A stretch of 64,000 nt of DNA from Pyxidicoccus fallax (GTDB taxonomy: Bacteria; Myxococcota; Myxococcia; Myxococcales; Myxococcaceae), in assembly GCF_012933655.1 (NCBI RefSeq), contig NZ_JABBJJ010000002.1, forward strand, positions 62,001 through 126,000, written 5' to 3'. Every line of letters starts with the position of its first letter. Positions within the stretch are counted from its first letter, which is position 1. The position numbers were made by a program, and so were the translations under genes. The notes under the pieces are model-generated. The model was not told the origin of the DNA and searched no databases. It worked only from the letters and a program-made list of their open reading frames with translations. Positions 48,030 to 56,069 of this stretch are shown here, in pieces.

Positions 48030-48569
48030 GGAATGGAACTTCAGCTCCGGATGGGCGGCCCGGGCCGACAGTGCCATGCGGAATGGAGCTTCCGTTCCGG
48101 ACGAGGTGCCTCGGGACCTGCGGTGCCTCGCGGAATGGAGCCTCCATTCCGGACGAGGCGCCTCGGGGGCGGCGGTGCCTCGCGGAATGGAGCCTCCATT
48201 CCGGACGAGGTGCCCGAAGCCGACAGCCCTCGCGGAATGGAGCTTCCGTTCCTGATGGAGATGCCCAGGGCCGGTAGACCCTCGCGGAATGGAGCTTCCG
48301 TTCCGGACGAGGCGCCTCGAGGGACCGGCGGTATCTCGCGGAATGGAGCTTCCGTTCCGGACGAGGCGCCTCGGAGGGCCGGCGATACCTCGAGGAATGG
48401 AGCTTCCGTTCTGCACGGGGCCGCCCCGGGGCCGACGGTGCCTCGCGGAATGGAGCTTCCGTTCCGGACAGGCGCCCTGGGACCGGCGGTGCCTCGCGGA
48501 ATGGAGCTTCCGTTCTGCACGGGGCCGCCCCGGGGCCGACGGTGCCTCGCGGAATGGAGCTTCCGTTCC
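48030..48569. repeat. Array of eleven ~52-bp double-hairpin units
   Basis: The 19-base core GGAATGGAGCTTCCGTTCC or close variants starts at 48030, 48080, 48132, 48184, 48234, 48286, 48340, 48394, 48447, 48498 and 48551; spacings are 50-54 bases, mean 52. As RNA from the plus strand the core folds into an 8-bp stem with a 3-base loop, with one G-U pair. Two units (48132, 48184) have A instead of G opposite the U, which restores Watson-Crick pairing. Between cores lies a second palindrome, CGAGGCGCCTCG, replaced in other units by CGGGG-CCG-CCCCG or CAGG-CGC-CCTG, again keeping the stem. The first unit is degenerate. Units 8-9 and 10-11 are near-identical. It is not a CRISPR because the intervals are related to each other. 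Confidence 0.85.
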
Positions 48570-48679
48570 GCACGGGGTCTGGGGGCTGGCCTGCCCTCAG
48601 GCTCCAGGCAGCGCGAAGACGCCCGACACGCCCCTGCGCCTTCGGCTCGGCCTCGATGGTTCCGCGGCGGGACGCATCA

Positions 48680-50203
48680 TCAGGCCGCGGCCGCGGAGAG
48701 TGCCTCCCAGGCGGCGCGCACGTGCCGCTCCTCGGTGTACGTGCCGCCGATGGCCATGCGCAGCACGTAGCGGGGCGGCTGGCCATCCACGGCCGGCAGC
48801 ACCGTGTGCGTGAGGAACAGTTTTCCGGAGGCATTCACCCGGTCCAGCAGGGCGCGGTTGCGCGCATCGGTGGCTTCGGGCTTCTCGCCGGGCTGGGGCT
48901 TGAGACGGAAGCACACGAGGGACAGCGAGCGCGGCGCGGCGACTTCGAAGCGGGCGTCGTTGGACACCCAGGACTCAAAGTGCTCGGCCATACGGATGTG
49001 GCCACGCACGTGGGCGCGCAGGCCGCGAGCGCCGTAGTGCCGCAGCACGAACCAGAGCTTCAGCGCGCGGAAGCGGCGGCCCAGCGGCACCTGCCAGTCG
49101 CGATAGTCGATGACGGCGCCACTCGCGCTCGCGGCGTTGCGCAGGTACTCGGGCGTGACGCTGAGCGCGTCGAGCAGGGCGCGCTTGTCCCGCGTGTAGA
49201 AGGCATTGCAGTCGAAGTTGGTGAGCAGCCACTTGTGCGGATTGAAGGAGAACGAGTCCACCGCCTCCACGCCGTCGAGGAGCCCACGGTGCTCGGGGCA
49301 CACGAGCGCGGCACCCGCCCACGCGGCGTCGACGTGGAGCCAGCCGCCCGCGGCCTTCACGCCGGTGCGCTCCAGGACGTCACCGAGGGCGCCGACGGGG
49401 TCGAAGGCACCGGAGGAGGTGGTGCCCAGGGAGGCGCAGACGAAGAAGGGCCGGCGTCCCGCCGCGAGGTCCTCGCGAATGGCGCGCTCCAGGACGTCCG
49501 GGCGCAGGGCATAGCGGGCGTCCGTCTCGAGCTGGCGCACGTGAACCGTGTCATCCGCGCCCCGAGCGACGCCACACAGCATCGCGGCCTTGAGCACGGA
49601 CGAGTGGGCCTGCGAGGAAGCATAGGCCACCCACTGCGAATCGGCGGGAGCGCCCTGACGGCGGACGCGCTCACGGGCGGCGACCATGGCGACGAGGGTG
49701 GCCTCGCTGGCGGTGCCCTGAATGACGCCGCCACCGGTGGCGGAGGTGGAGCGGTAGGCCTCGGGCAGGCCGGTCAGCTCGGCGAGCCAGTCGAGGACGC
49801 GGGTCTCGATTTCGGTGGCGGCGGGGCTGGTGGACCAGAGCATTCCCTGGACGCCGAGGCCCGCGGAGAGCAGCTCACCGAGCACCGCGGGGCCGGAGGC
49901 ATTGGCGGGGAAGTAGGCGAAGAAGGAAGGAGACTGCCAGTGGGTGACGCCGGGGAGGACAATGTCCTCGATGTCCTTGAAGACAGCGTCCCAGGCGTGC
50001 TCGCCGGACAGGCCCTCTTCGGGGGGATGCGCGGGGAGCTTGGAGGCGACCGCGCCCGGAGCGACCTGGGAGCGGACGGGGAAGGACTCCAGGCGGGACC
50101 AGTAGTCGGCAATCCAGTCCACCATCTTGTGGCCGAGCTTCCGGAACTCCTCGGGGGTCAGGTGGGGGACCGCTCCGTCACCGTCACGCGCATCGTGGCT
50201 CAT
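48680..50203 (-). CDS. PLP-dependent aromatic amino-acid decarboxylase
   Basis: 507 residues. The PLP-binding Lys324 sits in SFNPHKWLLTNFDC; His200 (SSQAHSSV) stacks on the cofactor and Asp292 (HVDAAWAG) contacts the pyridine nitrogen. The whole fold is group II decarboxylase, in the same family as DOPA, tyrosine and tryptophan decarboxylases. It removes the carboxyl group of an aromatic L-amino acid to give the amine; which amino acid cannot be told. GGAGGAA is nine bases before the ATG. Its transcript would end close to the repeat array. Confidence 0.9.
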   Translation of the reverse strand: MSHDARDGDGAVPHLTPEEFRKLGHKMVDWIADYWSRLESFPVRSQVAPGAVASKLPAHPPEEGLSGEHAWDAVFKDIEDIVLPGVTHWQSPSFFAYFPANASGPAVLGELLSAGLGVQGMLWSTSPAATEIETRVLDWLAELTGLPEAYRSTSATGGGVIQGTASEATLVAMVAARERVRRQGAPADSQWVAYASSQAHSSVLKAAMLCGVARGADDTVHVRQLETDARYALRPDVLERAIREDLAAGRRPFFVCASLGTTSSGAFDPVGALGDVLERTGVKAAGGWLHVDAAWAGAALVCPEHRGLLDGVEAVDSFSFNPHKWLLTNFDCNAFYTRDKRALLDALSVTPEYLRNAASASGAVIDYRDWQVPLGRRFRALKLWFVLRHYGARGLRAHVRGHIRMAEHFESWVSNDARFEVAAPRSLSLVCFRLKPQPGEKPEATDARNRALLDRVNASGKLFLTHTVLPAVDGQPPRYVLRMAIGGTYTEERHVRAAWEALSAAAA

Positions 50204-50264
50204 GGGTGGGGTTTCCTCCCATGGGTCGCGCGGGGCTTCAAGCGACAGTGCGGAAGAGGCGGGG

Positions 50265-50612
50265 CTACTCGGGGTCGAGTGCCCAGGTGCCTTCTTCCCA
50301 GCGCTTCAGGGCCTGCCCGGCCTCGAACGCTACCAGCCCGTCCCCCTTCGCGACTTCTTCCAGGACAGCTATCGCCTCCGCGGTGCGGTGACGGAGCAAG
50401 TACGTCGCGGCCATGGCACGCACGTCGGCACGCGGGTGAGTCAGGAGCGCGCACAGGGCATCACGCCCTGCATCTCCGTGGGCACACAGCTTCTTGAATG
50501 CCGCGATGCGCTGTTTGGCGTGCTTGTTGCCGATCCTGGCATCTCCCTTCCAGATGGCATCGGTCTGCGCAACCGTGTAGCGGGCGAACGAATCAACGAG
50601 GCCATGGAGATT
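50265..50612 (-). CDS. DUF2019 protein, second candidate immunity protein
   Basis: 115 residues from GTG 50612, a start that aligns with that of the upstream paralogue; a TTG at 50645 would extend it. DUF2019: AVAQTDAIWKGDARIGNKHAKQRIAAFKKL, then helical repeats (ADVRAMAATYLLRH, FEAGQALKRWEEGTWALD), as in HEAT-like solenoids. It is roughly half identical to the 50649 protein and directly follows it, so the pair arose by tandem duplication. As part of the toxin operon it is probably an immunity protein, either against the same toxin or one lost or exchanged. The family's own function is unknown. Confidence 0.8.
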   Translation of the reverse strand, partial: NLHGLVDSFARYTVAQTDAIWKGDARIGNKHAKQRIAAFKKLCAHGDAGRDALCALLTHPRADVRAMAATYLLRHRTAEAIAVLEEVAKGDGLVAFEAGQALKRWEEGTWALDPE

Positions 50613-50648
50613 CACTTCCAGAGTTTCCCGACGTTCGGATGGCAAGCG

Positions 50649-50999
50649 CTAATCCACATCGAGACTCCAGGTGCCTTCGTTCCAGTACTTCAACGCCTGA
50701 GCCGCCGTGAACGGAATCATCCCCTCACTCTTCGCCGCCTCCTCCAGAACGGGCCTGGCGGCCGATGGACGCTCGCTCAGTAGATAGATCGCCGCCTTGA
50801 CGCGGACATCCATGCGGGTGTGGGTAAACAGCGTAGCTAGAGCATCCATCCCCGCCTCACCATGTTCCCGGAGCTTCTTGAACGCGGCGATGTACCGCTT
50901 GGCGTGCCTGTTGCCCTTGCTGGCATTTCCGCTCCAGATGGCATCCGTCTGGGCAGCGACGTTTTCTGCGAACTCTTCTGCGAGTTCCTGCAGGTTCAT
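50649..50999 (-). CDS. DUF2019 protein, candidate immunity to the SitA5-like toxin
   Basis: 116 residues from ATG 50999, which overlaps the toxin stop (ATGA); a TTG at 51005 is the alternative. DUF2019: AAQTDAIWSGNASKGNRHAKRYIAAFKKL, TRMDVRVKAAIYLLSER, AAQALKYWNEGTWSLD. No signal peptide, so it stays cytoplasmic, as an immunity factor against a nuclease toxin should. AAAGGGG is about eight bases upstream. Translational coupling to the toxin gene is the main argument for its role. Confidence 0.85.
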   Translation of the reverse strand: MNLQELAEEFAENVAAQTDAIWSGNASKGNRHAKRYIAAFKKLREHGEAGMDALATLFTHTRMDVRVKAAIYLLSERPSAARPVLEEAAKSEGMIPFTAAQALKYWNEGTWSLDVD

Positions 51000-52330
51000 C
51001 TCCAAAGCCCCTTTCTGATGTTCTCGATAGCCGATAGCCCGAAGTCGCGTTGCGCCTCATAGGACTGCGTGCTGAGCCACTGCCTTACAGTCAGGCGCGG
51101 GGACCGGGTGACGCTTTCTTGAATTGACGAGTAGAACGCGCTGACTCGGGTATGCAGACCCTTATCCAGCGGGATGACGTTCTCCGTGTTGTGGAGAGCC
51201 TCCGGACCGAACCGCTGCACGTTACCTGGGGTCTGCTCCACAATGTGGTGCCACTCCTTGCCCGGCCCCGCCGGTCCCATCGCCTTCTTGAAGCCACTGT
51301 GTGACTTCCACGCCCGGAATCCGGGGCTGGCCGACGAGGAACCACTGGCGACCATCGCCACGGCCCCTGGCGCGAGACTGAGGGTCACGCCTTCCGCCGT
51401 CACGGCCACCGTCTCCACCTGCCCCACGGCTCCGTAGACGATGCCGGCTTGAGCCTCGGCCCGCACCGTCGCCTGCGCCACCCCGGGCAGCCTCGGCAGC
51501 TTCGCCGCGAACGCGTTCGGCGTGCTCCCCACCGCGGCCATCGCCAGCATCGCGAAGGCTCGCGCCGCGTTCCTCCCCATCACCTTCCCATAGCGCTCCC
51601 CCGCCTCGCCCAGCTCGTCGAACGTGGTCGCTCGCTCCGACTCCTCCCAGAGCCGCCGGAAGCCCTGGACGAGCCCCCTGAACGTGTCCACGCCCACGTA
51701 GACGATGAGCGCCGCCGTGAGTGTCGCGGCCACGCCCTTCGAGAAGGGCTCCGGCACCGTCCAAAGAATCGCGTACATCGTCATCGTCCACAGCGCCGCG
51801 GTCACCAGGGCCTCCGGGTCCGCCATGTCCCGAAAGGCCTCCAGCATCTCCTCCAGCACCGCCCCCTTCGCGAGAGCCAGCGCGAGCGCGAAGCGTCCGT
51901 CTCCCGTGATGATGGGGCTCTCCACCAACAGCAGCAGGCAGTCGCCCTTCCGGCCCGTGCGCTCGCACCACGCCAGGTAGGCGCGCGTCAGCCGCACCTC
52001 CGCTTCCGGAAGCTCCGCGTCCAGGTGCTCGCCCGGCCCTCGCGGAGTGATGCGACGGCTGCGCGGCTCGTACGTGTACGCTCCGCCGCGCGCGTCCATC
52101 TGGAACAGCGCACGCGCGGCTTCTTGAGGACGACGCGAGGGCCGGACATCGCGCGCCGCTTCGGCCGCACCCTCCTGGAAGTCGTCCTCGTCCAGCTCGA
52201 CCGGCTCGGCGTCACGCGGAACGTGGACGATGGGCTCGCCCTGTCCGGTCTCCAGGCGCACGACCTGACGGACTCCGCCGCACCCGACCCACAGCACGCA
52301 CAGCAGCGACCACCAGACGCGCGACGCCAT
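50996..52330 (-). CDS. SitA5-like polymorphic toxin lipoprotein with HNH-type C-terminus
   Basis: 444 residues from ATG 52330 (GAGGG upstream). A lipoprotein signal ends in LWVGC (Cys17). The body (~20-340) resembles, from memory, the SitA5 group of Myxococcus swapped toxins, with EPIVHVPRDAEPVEL, RRITPRGPGEHLDAELPEAEV and a hydrophobic stretch at ~173-213. The C-terminal ~95 residues have KEWHHIVEQTPGN (His361, His362), ALHNTENVIPLDKGLHTRV (Asn381, Asn384, His393): an HNH/WHH-type nuclease. The toxin would be passed to siblings by outer-membrane exchange and cut nucleic acid in cells lacking the downstream immunity protein. No sitB homologue lies directly upstream. Confidence 0.85.
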   Translation of the reverse strand: MASRVWWSLLCVLWVGCGGVRQVVRLETGQGEPIVHVPRDAEPVELDEDDFQEGAAEAARDVRPSRRPQEAARALFQMDARGGAYTYEPRSRRITPRGPGEHLDAELPEAEVRLTRAYLAWCERTGRKGDCLLLLVESPIITGDGRFALALALAKGAVLEEMLEAFRDMADPEALVTAALWTMTMYAILWTVPEPFSKGVAATLTAALIVYVGVDTFRGLVQGFRRLWEESERATTFDELGEAGERYGKVMGRNAARAFAMLAMAAVGSTPNAFAAKLPRLPGVAQATVRAEAQAGIVYGAVGQVETVAVTAEGVTLSLAPGAVAMVASGSSSASPGFRAWKSHSGFKKAMGPAGPGKEWHHIVEQTPGNVQRFGPEALHNTENVIPLDKGLHTRVSAFYSSIQESVTRSPRLTVRQWLSTQSYEAQRDFGLSAIENIRKGLWR

Positions 52331-52478
52331 GTGAACCCTCGGAGTGGAGTGTCCGAAGCGCTCCACTCCAGAACGAGGGGTTCACCGGGTCAAGCCGACC
52401 ACGGTCCTCCGCGAACCTTCAGCCCCGCGTCCTCCGCATGGCCTCGCAAGGCATGTCCGGGGACCCACGACACGGCAA

Positions 52479-52510
52479 GGGCGCGCGAGCCCACCAGCCC
52501 GCGCGCGCCC
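52479..52510 (-). terminator. Possible terminator hairpin after the polysaccharide lyase gene
   Basis: GGGCGCGCG (52479-52487) pairs with CGCGCGCCC (52502-52510), a 9-bp perfect stem with a 14-base loop, just after the stop of the minus-strand gene ending at 52520. There is no U-run behind it, so a pause or protection role is equally possible. Confidence 0.35.
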
Positions 52511-52519
52511 CGTCCCTTC

Positions 52520-53554
52520 TCAGCTCCGACGCCGACGCACCCGCATCACACCCAGCAGCCCCAGCAGCGCGAAGGCCGCCAGCGACGAGCCACCGGTGCT
52601 GCACCCCACCTCCGAGTTCAGCACATCCTCGGAAGGCATCCCCTGCGGCGGAGCGCTCGAGCCCGGCATCGTCGGTCCCGGCTCCGGCTCCTCCACCACC
52701 GGCGGAACACCCGCGTCCGCCTCGCCCGGCTCCTCCTCCTCCGGTGAGCCCGCGTCCACCTCGACCGGCTCCTCCTCCCCCGGCGAGCCCGCGTCCACCG
52801 GCGGCGGAGTCCCCGCGTCCACCGGCGGCGGAGGCGGCGGCTGCGTCACCGGCGGCAGCACATCCGCCAGCGTCGTCGCCTGCACGAAACCGTCGTGATA
52901 CACGACGCCCACCGGCTTCACGGTGTCATTCCGATACAGCCCGAGCTTCAGATAGTTCTTCTGCCCCGAGTACATCGTGATTGCGCCGCGCTTGGGCAGC
53001 ACCAGCTTCTGGTTGTGCCACAGCTCGACGAAGCCCACCTTCGGGTCCGCGTGCCACTTCGCGTGCAGGATGAACTCGTGCCACACGCCGCGCACCAGCT
53101 TCGTCTTCCACGGCACCTCGCCCGTCCCCGGCAGCGACAGGCGGATCTCCTCGCCCCGCACGTAGAACTCCACCGGCGGCGAGCCGCAGCACCCGTCATG
53201 GTGCCACTGCGTGAAGAGCTGCCACGTGTCCACGCTCGGGTAGTCCGCCGGGAACATCACCTTCCAGCGGTAGTAGTACTCCGAGCCCGACGCCTCCCGC
53301 CCCAGGTACACCAGCTCGTTCCGGTTCCCGCTGGAGTTGATGGGGTCATCGCCCTGCCGCACCGTCGCCTTCAGCGCGTACTTCCCCTCCGCCACCGGAG
53401 AGGTCACCACCTGAAGCCGGTCCGAGCTCACCATCTGCGTGCTGGAGTACTGCGAGCGGTCTCCCGTCTCGAAGTCACCCCGCCACACGATTCCGGCCGA
53501 AGCCACGAAGGGGACCAGCCACATCGCAAGCGCGACAGGGACGAAAGCTCTCAA
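52520..53554 (-). CDS. Polysaccharide lyase-like protein with MYXO-CTERM sorting tail
   Basis: 344 residues from TTG 53554, with AAGGA seven bases upstream; TTG at 53584 is the alternative. A Sec signal peptide (ALAMWLVPFVASA) precedes a ~230-residue jelly-roll domain of the heparin lyase I/PL20 type (GDFETGDRSQY, WQLFTQWHHDG, EFILHAKWHADPKVGFVELWHN). A long Pro/Asp/Glu-rich linker with four repeats of PVDAGSP-like sequence leads to the MYXO-CTERM: Gly-Cys, a hydrophobic helix (LAAFALLGLLGVM) and RVRRRRS. This tail is cut by myxosortase, leaving a lipid-anchored surface protein. It may cut a uronate-type polysaccharide, from prey or from its own matrix. Confidence 0.85.
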   Translation of the reverse strand: MRAFVPVALAMWLVPFVASAGIVWRGDFETGDRSQYSSTQMVSSDRLQVVTSPVAEGKYALKATVRQGDDPINSSGNRNELVYLGREASGSEYYYRWKVMFPADYPSVDTWQLFTQWHHDGCCGSPPVEFYVRGEEIRLSLPGTGEVPWKTKLVRGVWHEFILHAKWHADPKVGFVELWHNQKLVLPKRGAITMYSGQKNYLKLGLYRNDTVKPVGVVYHDGFVQATTLADVLPPVTQPPPPPPVDAGTPPPVDAGSPGEEEPVEVDAGSPEEEEPGEADAGVPPVVEEPEPGPTMPGSSAPPQGMPSEDVLNSEVGCSTGGSSLAAFALLGLLGVMRVRRRRS

Positions 53555-53870
53555 TGATGTGTCCTTGCGAAGGTTTGACGGCAAACGATTGACAGACCGT
53601 ATCGCAAGACATTCCGAGATTCATTCCCCCGCCAATTCCTTCCCAGCCGCCTGACAACAGGGCATCCAGGCATGCAAGCCCTTGAAAGGCGCGAATCATG
53701 TTTCACGGCTGGCACGAGCTGGCTTCACCCCTCGGCCGGCCGGGCGGGCCATCCTTGACGCGTTGCGCCACCAACAGACCGACCAACCTGGAGGCTGACT
53801 GCCCGCAGGCGTGGTGTATGGTCCCCACCCCTTCCGGCGTTCCCATGATGGGAGCGTCCCGGGTGCACCC

Positions 53871-54896
53871 ATGCTTGTCCTGCGTGACGTCCAGAAGACC
53901 GACCTGGCCGGCCTCAAGCGGCTCGCCGCCGTGCTCAACACGGTGAACCTGCCGAACAACGAGGAGACGCTCGAAGCCATCATCGACAAGTCGGTGAAGA
54001 GCTTCGCGGGAAAGGTGAAGAACCCCTTCGACCGCGAGTACCTCTTCGTGCTGGAGGACGTGCGCAACAACCTCATCATCGGCACGTCGATGATCATCGC
54101 CCAGCATGGGACGTACGAGGCGCCGCACATCTACTACGAGGTGAGCGAGCGCGAGCACTACTCCGCTTCCCTCGAGCGGCACCTGCGCCACAAGGTGCTC
54201 TCCATCGCCTACAACTACGAGGGGCCCACCGAAATCGGCGGCCTCGTCGTGGACCCGCCCTACCGCGCCACGCCGGACAAGCCCGGCAAGCAGCTGTCCT
54301 ACGTGCGCTTCCTCTTCATCGCCATGCACCGGCGCCTGTTCCGCCCGCGCGTGCTGGCGGAGCTGCTGCCGCCGCTGCTCCCCGACGGGCGCAGCCTCCT
54401 GTGGGAGGCGTGCGGCAAGAAGTTCACCGCCCTCACCTACCAGGAGGCGGACCGCCTCAGCCGGCAGAACAAGGAGTTCATCAAGGAGCTGTTCCCCTCG
54501 TCGGACATCTATGCGTCCCTCTTCCCGGACCGCGTGCAGAAGGTGCTCGGCGAGGTGGGCCCTCAGACGCGCGGCGTGCAGCGCATGCTGGAGCGCATCG
54601 GCTTCAAGTACGTGGAGCGCATCGACCCGTTCGACGGCGGCCCCCACTTCGAGGCCAACACCGGCGACGTGTCGCTGATTCGCAAGTACCGCACGATGAA
54701 GCTGGCCGAGGAGGACTTCGAGATGGAGGGCGACGACGTGCTCGTCGCCTTCGAGCGTGACTCGGGCCGCAACCGCTTCCGCTCCGTGCGCTGCCAGGCG
54801 CGGCTGGACAACGCCGGCATCTCGCTGCCCGCGCGCGCCAAGGAGGCGCTGGGCGCGGAGCCCGGCGCCAAGCTGTCCGTCATTCCCTTCGAGTAG
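53871..54896 (+). CDS. astA: Arginine N-succinyltransferase
   Basis: 341 residues, the length of AstA. MLVLRDVQKTDLAGLKRLA is the usual start; NLIIGTSMIIAQHGTYEAPHIYYEV and SREHYSASLERHLRHKVL-type sequence, IGGLVVDPPYR and DPFDGGPHFEA are family motifs. It transfers succinyl from succinyl-CoA to the alpha-amino group of arginine, the first step of the AST pathway. No astB, astC, astD or astE is next to it, so the pathway is encoded elsewhere or the enzyme acts alone. It converges with the transglutaminase-like gene with a 6-bp gap. Confidence 0.92.
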   Translation: MLVLRDVQKTDLAGLKRLAAVLNTVNLPNNEETLEAIIDKSVKSFAGKVKNPFDREYLFVLEDVRNNLIIGTSMIIAQHGTYEAPHIYYEVSEREHYSASLERHLRHKVLSIAYNYEGPTEIGGLVVDPPYRATPDKPGKQLSYVRFLFIAMHRRLFRPRVLAELLPPLLPDGRSLLWEACGKKFTALTYQEADRLSRQNKEFIKELFPSSDIYASLFPDRVQKVLGEVGPQTRGVQRMLERIGFKYVERIDPFDGGPHFEANTGDVSLIRKYRTMKLAEEDFEMEGDDVLVAFERDSGRNRFRSVRCQARLDNAGISLPARAKEALGAEPGAKLSVIPFE

Positions 54897-54902
54897 CCCG
54901 CG

Positions 54903-56006
54903 TCACGGCCGGCGCACCACCCGGTGCGCCCCGCGCAGCAGCGCCAGCCACCGGGCCCCCGCCTCCAGCGCGGGCCCCTTCGCGTCCTCCAGCGCCAGCG
55001 GCAGGTGCGTGTCCGGCCTCACCGCGTCCAACGAGGTGGGGTCCAAGTCCAGCGTCCCCCCCCGCGCCAGCGCCACCCGCACCCATGCGTGTGGCCGCGC
55101 CGGGCCCCCGTCCACCACCAGCAGCCCGTGCACCAGCGCGACCTTCACCCCGCGCTCCCGAGCGCCCGCCGCGAAGCGCAGCGCGTGGGCCAGACAGCTT
55201 CCCGCCTCGCCCTGCCCGTCCTCGCTCCAGTCCGCCGCGCCGGGCCCCTTCTCCGGGAAGGCCGCGTGGACCTTCGCGGCCAGGGCGCGCGCCGAAGCCG
55301 CGTCCCAGGGCGTCATGTCCGCCCGTCTCGCGGGCACCTCCAGCGGAGGCTCCAGCGCCAGGGCACCATGCGAGCCTTCCACCGGGAGTCCCTGGGCGAA
55401 GAGCTCCGGAGGCGTGCGCAGCCGCTCGCCCGGCGCCGCCACGGTGAAGCGCGAGTCGCCGACGTCGAGAACCTCCATCCGTCCGGCCTCGCCGTAGCGC
55501 GCACGGAAGGGAGCACCGAAGAGGGTTCCCTCCACCTGTCGCCCGTCGACCCGGGTGACGCAGTGCGGGCCCTCGCGGCCGGACAGCTCCTCGCGGGCGG
55601 TGACACAGCCCACGGGCGGCGGGCCGTGCCACAGCCACAGCGCCTGCGGTACCACCTCCGTCCCCCGTGCGACCGGCTGCGTCACGGGTGCGCCCCGTGT
55701 CCGTTGCTCGGCCGCCTCGGTTTCCCGCGCCGCCAGCGAGCCCCTCACCCGCCCCGCCTCGTCCACCTCCAGCGTGATTTCACGCCGACGCTCGCCCGGC
55801 TGGCCGTCTCGCGTGTGCAGGTGCCGGCTGGTGTACGTGAAGCGCCCGGGCGAGCGCGTCAGCGACACCGTCCCCACGGGTACGCCCCTCCAGGTGAAGA
55901 CGTAGCGCGTCGACTCCTCACGAGGCGGCACTGACCCGCCCTCCCCGCCAGGGTTCGCGGGCTTCGCTGGGAGCGCAAGGAGCAGGAGGGCGAGCAGGGC
56001 AACCAC
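54903..56006 (-). CDS. Secreted transglutaminase-like protein
   Basis: 367 residues from GTG 56006, which gives a clean signal peptide (ALLALLLLALPAKPA). After a ~230-residue beta-rich N-terminal part, a transglutaminase-like fold holds Cys near 270 (AGSCLAHALRF), His near 307 (RPHAWVRV) and Asp near 322 (LDLDPTSLD), the catalytic triad order of the superfamily. Bacterial members are mostly proteases or cross-linkers in the envelope. The frame is open far upstream into the antisense of the chemoreceptor gene, but no start with a signal peptide is seen there. It is divergent from the chemoreceptor (63-bp gap). Confidence 0.8.
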   Translation of the reverse strand: MVALLALLLLALPAKPANPGGEGGSVPPREESTRYVFTWRGVPVGTVSLTRSPGRFTYTSRHLHTRDGQPGERRREITLEVDEAGRVRGSLAARETEAAEQRTRGAPVTQPVARGTEVVPQALWLWHGPPPVGCVTAREELSGREGPHCVTRVDGRQVEGTLFGAPFRARYGEAGRMEVLDVGDSRFTVAAPGERLRTPPELFAQGLPVEGSHGALALEPPLEVPARRADMTPWDAASARALAAKVHAAFPEKGPGAADWSEDGQGEAGSCLAHALRFAAGARERGVKVALVHGLLVVDGGPARPHAWVRVALARGGTLDLDPTSLDAVRPDTHLPLALEDAKGPALEAGARWLALLRGAHRVVRRP

Positions 56007-56069
56007 GGCCCTCAGTCTGCTGCCTTTTGAGGACCGGCGCGAGAAGCCGGGGTAGCGTTCCAGCCGTTC

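Noticed and set aside
48030-48569. CRISPR-like array (short palindromic core, spaced ~52 bases)
   Set aside because: The intervals are similar to each other (all GC-rich with the same second palindrome and two nearly identical pairs), the core is variable, and no cas gene is visible. This is a degenerate tandem repeat.
48033-48770. Long open frames through the repeat array in several frames, encoding motifs like RNGSSIPRG and MELPFRT
   Set aside because: They are open in all frames because the repeat lacks stop codons, unit lengths are not multiples of three so the encoded repeats change frame, and no ribosome binding site or signal peptide fits.
47800-48834. Minus-strand frames upstream of the decarboxylase read as a protein of repeated motifs
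   Set aside because: They consist of translations of the intergenic repeats with no start, signal or conservation pattern.
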